Below are positions 58,267-64,000 of a stretch of 64,000 nucleotides of DNA, piece by piece. The translations under genes were made by a program, and so were the position numbers. The notes under the pieces are model-generated. The model was not told where the DNA came from, did not search any database, and saw nothing but the letters and a program-made list of their open reading frames with translations. The stretch's first letter is position 1. Each line of letters begins with the position of its first letter. Location: contig BQMF02000096.1 of NCBI GenBank assembly GCA_027922465.2, positions 620,001 through 684,000 on the forward strand, read 5' to 3'. Source of the DNA: Turritopsis dohrnii. Its lineage: Eukaryota > Cnidaria > Hydrozoa > Anthoathecata > Oceaniidae.

Positions 58267-59303
58267 GATTTGCTAATCGTGGCTTAATTCAGATTTTTCA
58301 GATAATTTATAATTACAGCTATTTTATCAGGGTGAGTGCGGCCTCAAATTAAAGCATGAGTCTTACAGTTTGCCATCACACAGGTATGGTCTTTTGGAGA
58401 TGAAAGCTAAAGGAAAGGGTTATTTTTCAACAGAGAACTAAAGGAATTCTTAATATCAACGTATATCATCATTGAACCTGTTATTATATACTGTTGAGTT
58501 AGCGAGCGCTGATTTTGTGTTTTGTGCTACATTAGTCAGACCTGGAGATAGAGAGAGCTCTGCTGGCTGCCTCCAAAAAAGGACCTGGGTATTATCGGAT
58601 ATGTATATGTTATTTTTTATGTATTCATACAAATGTGTCCATCAATATAGGCAAGTTGTAAATGTCACTATAAATAAAAATTAAATAATTATTATGCACA
58701 CAAAAATAAAATGTGTAGTTGTAGAAATCTATCTAGTCACCAAAAATAAAGAGACAACATCTTGAAGTTTATAAAACGTAGGTAAACGTTTATCGCCTAA
58801 CATATTACTTATTGATTTAATTAGAATTTCAACTTGGAGTACGAAATAATGCTAATTTATTGTTGTTGTATCACTTCTCTAACTGTTTTGAACTTGATTG
58901 AATTACTTTTGTCATACACAGCAGCTTAAATCGTTGGTTTTCTTAAGTACGCCTGTTAGGTACGGCTTAGGTACGGCTAGTTTTCGGTAAGCAGTGTGTG
59001 GTACACATAATCTAAAATGACTCTAACAATGATATTCTGTGTTTTTGGTAATGTAATGTAATTATCAAGCAAAAGAACGAAATATACATGTTTGTAAACT
59101 CTACATACATCACTTTATAGAATGAATGTTGTCTATTCAATCAACATTAAACAAATTACCTATGTGGAGTCATTATATGTCTCTTCACTTACTTATAGTC
59201 TTGTCATTTTTTTTTTAAATTTTGTCACTTAATATTTTTTGAATCATAAATTGGTTTTTACTCTGTGTCTCTGCTTGACCAGCAGTCTCTTGTTTTCTTC
59301 ATC
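58267..59303. other. Spacer
   Basis: No recognisable coding or repeat feature. Confidence 0.35.
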
Positions 59304-59307
59304 TTAA

Positions 59308-59643
59308 GAGTCACTTTTTGTAAGAGGCTGACAATTTTGGTACATCGTTTTGTCATATATTCTTGTTCCCCATTTGATTTTGAAGTAATATTCATTGCAA
59401 AAATTTTGTGCATGTGTTTGGTTTTAAAAATAATGACCTTCGAAAACTGCCCAAATTTGGTTTTCATGATTTACTGGTCCTGTTGCTCCCATTTCATGAA
59501 GCCGTAACTCAGAGCCAAAACGAATTTAGAGCAAAATATTTGGCACAGTTACCATTCACAATATAGACAAGAAAATATCACGAATTAAGATAATTTTGAA
59601 ATGGTCACTATCACTGGTGTCAGCCTCTTACAAAAAGTGGCTC
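59308..59643. mobile_element. 336-bp TTAA MITE
   Basis: Ends GAGTCACTTTTTGTAAGAGG and its near inverse CCTCTTACAAAAAGTGGCTC are flanked by TTAA (59304-59307 and 59644-59647). Non-coding. The ORFs reported on both strands here fall inside the MITE. Confidence 0.8.
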
Positions 59644-59647
59644 TTAA

Positions 59648-60890
59648 ATAATCGGCAGTTGTTTTGCATGCTTTTTTCATTTTCAGTGAAATGGTGCATT
59701 ACCACTCATACAAGCACATGGTATTTTTTTAATCAGTTATTTTTAGTCATTCCTTTGCAAAATTCATCTTTGTAATGCACGTGAGAAGTTTGCTTTTTAA
59801 CTCTTTGTAATCATTAGAATAAAAGTCTGCATGAAGTTTTGTGAAGTATACTCTAAGCTTTTTTTAAGGAATTGGTAACTTCTTTTGATTTTTATGCAAA
59901 CCTGTATTCATTCACAACCCAATTTTATTTAATTCACTTCAAAGACAATCGTATTTGTTTCATTTGTAAAGATGTCCTTAGATAGCATAGATAAAACTGT
60001 ACACAAAGCCAAATGAAACATTGATAAGTGTTTTATATGCTTTGTATCTTTAAAGAAAACATTTAAAAAACATTTAAACACTAAAACATTTTATTGAATT
60101 AACATGGACACAATTTTGAGACGAGACCTGTTTGGTTTTAGCATTGAATGTCTTTTTACCACTATTACTTAATTTATCACTCATGAATTGCTATTTTGAC
60201 CTTCCTGGAACAAAAATGTGATTTTTCCATTTTGCTTCTCAGTCAAACATTTTTCAACTTTGGCGGAAGCGCTGACCTTCAGGCCTCCTGGCCTCTTGTT
60301 CTGTCTTGGAAGTACTTATTCTGTCTTGGAATTTGACGTGTATTACCATCGTGCAAGGCCATAGTACAAAAAATCATAAATAACGTATAATGTTTGGAGG
60401 AGTTATTTCCTGCATTGTGCCCGTGACAAAACTTAACGCAAAAATACTATTATAAAAATAACAAAAAACGAACAACTATGTGGCTAATAACATTTGTCCA
60501 AACAATAAGCACAAAATGCAGTAGATACACATTTGTTATAAAATCAAAGTATTCGTTGGTTTTGGATTCATTGCTGATACGAAAGAAGTCACCAGAGAAG
60601 TATCAAACTAAATTCAACCTGGTTCATTTTTTGAATTCATCAGCAGTATTGTACCTCCATCTTTAAAAGTCAAAATGTAACGAAATCAATGATTCAAAAG
60701 AATGTGAAGTAGAAGGCACTCAATGAGAACTGTCAAATTAAGTTAAATCAGGTTCAAAAAGTAAAGTTTTTGGCATTGCCTTAGCAGTATTGAGCTTCCA
60801 TCTTTAAAAATCTTTTAACGATGAACGTAAACAGTGTGTAAATGTAAGAAATCAAAAGCTCAAAAGAAATGGTTTGCTTAAAACTGATGA
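59648..60890. other. Spacer
   Basis: No gene recognised. A phrase ending in ...CAGTATTG(A/T)...CTCCATCTTTAAAA occurs twice (about 60640 and 60785), suggesting a weak local duplication. Confidence 0.3.
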
Positions 60891-60895
60891 AGAAG

Positions 60896-61470
60896 TTAAA
60901 TACTGTGCATAAATCCAATGCAAGTATTACGTGCATTTGTTAGTACCACTGTGGTTTTATCTTCAAGAAAATCATCAGTTAATCGATGTTTATCAGTAGG
61001 AACTTGTTGCTGTTTTCTTTGGTAGTAAAGTTGCACTTGTTGACGATAAACATATACCTTCACATCTTCAGCAACTCCAAGGTATAATATATATAAATCT
61101 GTTATTCTTGAACACATGTTGCATTTTGGACACTTGGTTGACGTACCAGTTAGCTGAAGATCGATATAGACCTTAAAGGAAACGAAAAAAATTTTTGGGA
61201 ATATTCTGGGCTCTTGAGAAATGTGTAGCAGCTGATGTTCGATGCAACACGGAATATTTTTGTCATATGCAACGCTGGCCCATCATTGCCATAGGTACTA
61301 AACACTAAATGTTTTAATTCGGAAGCGTCATTTTCTTTTATTAAATGGATGTTCTGACCCAAAATTGAAACTAAAATTGATGAGGTCGCATCATTACCAA
61401 GGTTTAAAGTGAAAGAACGTAAAAAATTGGATGAAACGAGTGTTTGCTTGCTTTTATTTTGCAAGTAGTT
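60896..61470 (-). CDS. Unidentified coding-like region, two frames
   Basis: Minus strand. The upstream part (61450 to about 61175) reads FLRSFTLNLGNDATSSILVS, continues HLVFSTYGNDGPALHMTKIF and runs to SQKFFSFPLR. Directly after, in another frame from about 61172, comes VYIDLQLTGTSTKCPKCNMC and then VAEDVKVYVYRQQVQLYYQR, ending at 60896 with a stop. Composition and length look protein-like, and the frame change at 61172 suggests either a frameshift or a missed intron. I do not recognise the family. Confidence 0.35.
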
Positions 61471-61724
61471 CTGAATTTGTTTCAATTAATTATGACAGTA
61501 AACTCAATTACCAGCTGGCGATTGTATTTCACGGATGCATTTTCAAGTTTTAAAAAGCAAGAAAAGTGTAATATAATGTCAGTTTCATCTTCAATACTAC
61601 TCCCCAATCCAACACGGGTAAATCTCTTAGAGCTTCACATAAAACTTAGTAGCAAAAAAGTGGATAAATATGTAAACGTAAGATTCATCCATGAGATTGA
61701 ACATGATCATTATGAATGTTTCGG

Positions 61725-61956
61725 TAGGGTAATATGGAGCAAGATGGTTCGGCGGGGTAAGTCGGGTCATTATAACTTGAAGTGTAGATATAGAGCCCTA
61801 GAAACCGATTTTTTATCGGAACAAAATGGTAGGTGAGTAGTGACGGTTGTTATGTTAAAAATATCGATTTCTAAAGCTCAATCTACACTCTACCTACACT
61901 TCATTACTTAATGACCCGACTTACCCCGCCGACCCATCTTACCCCATACTACCCTA
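61725..61956. mobile_element. MITE with GGGGTAAG-rich inverted ends
   Basis: The left arm includes GGCGGGGTAAGTCGGGTCAT and the right arm its inverse ATGACCCGACTTACCCCGCC, each about 70 bases, with TAGGGTA-type tips. The total is about 232 bases. The second half of the plus-strand ORF 61444-61836 falls inside it, so that ORF is not supported as a gene. Confidence 0.8.
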
Positions 61957-62144
61957 ATAGAGAGTGATAAATAAATAATGAATAAGTAGATAAATAAACA
62001 AACAAACACACGTAGCTTACTACACGTATATGTTGCTTATAAATGGCTTACCTTTATGAAAGATGAGTGAGATTTGTGCTGGATGCGTTTTATACTAATG
62101 CTAAAACATTATAGGTGTTTGCAGAATTGTAGTTGTTTGGGTAA

Positions 62145-62260
62145 TTATCAGGTAGAGCGCCCGGCTTAAATGGGCGTCCCCTTTCAATGAGCGCCTCTCC
62201 GGACAGCTGAAAAATTTAATGAGCGCCCCGGTTTAAATGTCGTGAAGGGGTTAATTGCAG
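62145..62260. repeat. Degenerate GC-rich transposon end
   Basis: The words TAGAGCGCCCGGCTTAAATG, GAGCGCCTCTCC and GAGCGCCCCGGTTTAAATG recur within 100 bases in the same direction. This is typical of old DNA-transposon termini. No second, inverted end was found. Confidence 0.4.
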
Positions 62261-62345
62261 AGCACATCAGTTTTCATATATAATTACATAAATATATTTT
62301 CTTGTGCAATCACGATAGTCACGTAACAGCAAATGGTTACTATTG

Positions 62346-62432
62346 ATTGGTTATAAGTTGTCATGTGATCAATATAAAATAATCTAATTGGTTATAAGTT
62401 GTCATGTGATCAATATAAAATAATCTATTGTA
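62346..62432 (+). repeat. Two-copy 44-bp tandem repeat
   Basis: Two adjacent near-identical copies of a unit containing TTGGTTATAAGTTGTCATGT and TGATCAATATAAAATAATCT. Confidence 0.85.
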
Positions 62433-62449
62433 AAGCTGACTGGAATAAA

Positions 62450-63410
62450 TGGTTTTTCATAAAAAAAACTTTCAAATCAGTCCATTGATTCACCAGTTCA
62501 ATGGTGTTCTCGGTAAAAGGATTCCTTCGTGCTTGTAAGAACTCAAAGACTGGTAACTAGTGTGTTAAAATTATTACCAATAATTTGCCACGTTCATGGT
62601 CTTATTTTTTTTAAAATTCCATGTATCTGAAACGCAAGAGACCCTGGGTTGATAGTCCTGGCCATCTATAAAGTTGTTGACACTCAGTATTTGATTTGAT
62701 TTGGTTAACATAAATGGCATTCTATGATGACGTAATACCGGTTTGATATGTCTCGATAATAAGACAATAGAAATGTATTGAATCATTTTATTAACAAGAC
62801 CATATTCTTTTGCACGCCTTACTGTGAACATGAAGTTTATATGTGTATGCTACGCACAAATCTTTTGTCATTAGAAATAATGGGGTTTTCGGTTTGTAGC
62901 AATAGTTCAAAACTGGCAAATCTTTAAGGGCATTTGAAAATCAGAAACGATTTAAAAGGAAATGTAAACGCAATATTCATCTATTTGAATTTCACATAGT
63001 ATGTGATATTATTATTTCAAGAATTAAGTTAAAAGAATTAAAATTATTACGGTAGCAGCGATAGCGAATACCGTATTAAAACACCCGCGGACTCCTACTA
63101 CTACTACTCCTCCTCCTCCTACTCCGGCCGAAATGGCAATTAGTCTGCGATTTAGAGTCTGCAAGACTCTGCTAATAACGCAATGTAAATTCTAATGAAG
63201 GAACGCAGCCTTCGAAAGAGGTTTCACATATCAAGCATTTAAAAGGACGTTTTCTTTGATGTTATATGAAATAATTCATGAAAGAATGAATATTAATAAA
63301 ATAGATCTGCATAAAAATGGAAGTTTTAGCTATTTATGCTAACTGAAAATACATTGATACTTAAAATTTGGTTATATATACTTTTTCTTGTTAGTAAAGC
63401 CTATCAGTTC
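62450..63410. other. Spacer with CTC/CTA microsatellite
   Basis: No gene is supported. A trinucleotide run (CTA/CTC) occurs at about 63090-63117. Confidence 0.4.
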
Positions 63411-63423
63411 AAAACTTCTTATT

Positions 63424-64000
63424 AAGGCCGATTTCCATGCGTATAATTTCTGCGGGCGGGCGCTCGAGATTCGCTTATCGAAAAAATTTCGTATGATTTG
63501 CAGTCGCACAAACTCCGAGAAGCGGACAATCAATGAGCGGGAAAAATATAAAAACATAAACAAATATGGCGTCGATGAGTAATCTTCTCCATTATAAAAA
63601 AGTCATCATTTTGATGATTATGATTAGAGGCAGACAAAAACAAAAAACTAAAACAAAGACAAAAAGAATGTGGGTACGAAAAATCTTCTCGGAAAGAGAA
63701 AAACATGGAGAATTTCAACGATTAGTGAAAGATTTGTTGCTTTTTGACAAGCAGTATTTTTACAAAAATTTTCGTATGGATCCAACAAATTTCGAAAAGC
63801 TGTTGTCGTGGGTTTCTCCTCTGATAATGAAGTCAAGTGCGTCAGGACGTTCTGTAACATCGCCAGCGGAACGCTTGATTATTACTTTGCGCTATCTAGC
63901 GACCGGTGATGCACAGTTTACAATTGCCACCAGTTACCGGGTTAGCCCTACAACCGTTCATCGCATTATTCGTGAAACGACATGTGCAATATGGGAAGTT
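63424..64000 (+). mobile_element. PIF/Harbinger element, left part
   Basis: Begins about 63427 with GGCCGATTTCCATGCG preceded by TTA, a usual Harbinger start. A transposase follows 140 bases later. The right end lies beyond the window. Confidence 0.65.
63566..64000 (+). CDS. Harbinger transposase, runs off window end
   Basis: The ORF starts MASMSNLLHYKKV and stays open to 64000 (145 codons). It has a basic stretch (QKQKTKTKTKRM), the block MWVRKIFSEREKHGEF, FRMDPTNFEKLLSWV, and a helix-turn-helix segment LIITLRYLATGDAQFTIATS followed by YRVSPTTVHRII. This is the same layout as the exon at 8221-8679, though the sequences differ, so it belongs to another Harbinger family. The catalytic DDE part must lie beyond the window. 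No disruption is seen so far. Confidence 0.75.
   Translation, partial: MASMSNLLHYKKVIILMIMIRGRQKQKTKTKTKRMWVRKIFSEREKHGEFQRLVKDLLLFDKQYFYKNFRMDPTNFEKLLSWVSPLIMKSSASGRSVTSPAERLIITLRYLATGDAQFTIATSYRVSPTTVHRIIRETTCAIWEV

Noticed and set aside
61444..61836. 130-codon plus-strand ORF
   Set aside because: Its second half falls in the MITE at 61725-61956 and its first half is antisense to a better coding-like stretch.

Overview
The window looks like nuclear DNA of an invertebrate animal, probably a cnidarian and perhaps a hydrozoan. It is AT-rich, and its genes are split by short introns with ordinary GT-AG ends. No operons, tRNAs, rRNAs or CRISPR arrays were seen. The transposon mix (Penelope-like, Kolobok-like, PIF/Harbinger, Helitron-like, LINE, many MITEs) fits such a genome. 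The species assignment is inference only.

Host genes are few. A GTSF1/Asterix-type gene with two CHHC zinc fingers (a piRNA-pathway factor) lies on the minus strand at 1900-4158. Next is a small protein with a predicted lipid-modified N-terminus (5117-5484, minus). An MS4A/CD20-like four-pass membrane protein of 194 residues is encoded by four minus-strand exons at 32132-31646 and 15982-15334. All four exons are joined by matching phases, which makes intron 2 about 15.7 kb long. A small J-domain protein lies at 49313-49612 (plus), and unidentified coding-like sequence lies at 60896-61470 (minus).

Most of the rest is mobile DNA. At 7.0-13.5 kb a LINE (ORF1 and the start of ORF2) is broken by two head-to-head Harbinger pieces. 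One of these carries an intact MADF accessory gene and a damaged transposase. A tandem pair of Helitron-like units follows. The MS4A intron holds a mariner-like shell (16397-31383). Inside the shell are a Penelope-like element with inverted terminal sequence and hammerhead ribozyme motifs (16905-20763) and a 10-kb Kolobok-like transposon (21062-31098). The Kolobok-like element has TTAA target duplications, a multi-exon THAP transposase, and a convergent gene for a protein with the cysteine-rich 'ballast' domain known from the P2X7 receptor tail. It is itself invaded by at least three further elements.

From 32 to 63 kb there are TTAA MITEs, Harbinger fragments, three more Helitron-like arrays (34.9-37.5, 45.2-47.5 and 53.5-58.3 kb), a second copy of the 2-kb repeat that also sits in the Kolobok transposase, and several hairpin MITEs. 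A new Harbinger transposase begins at 63566 and runs off the end.

All family calls come from reading motifs and splice signals by eye. No database search was run.
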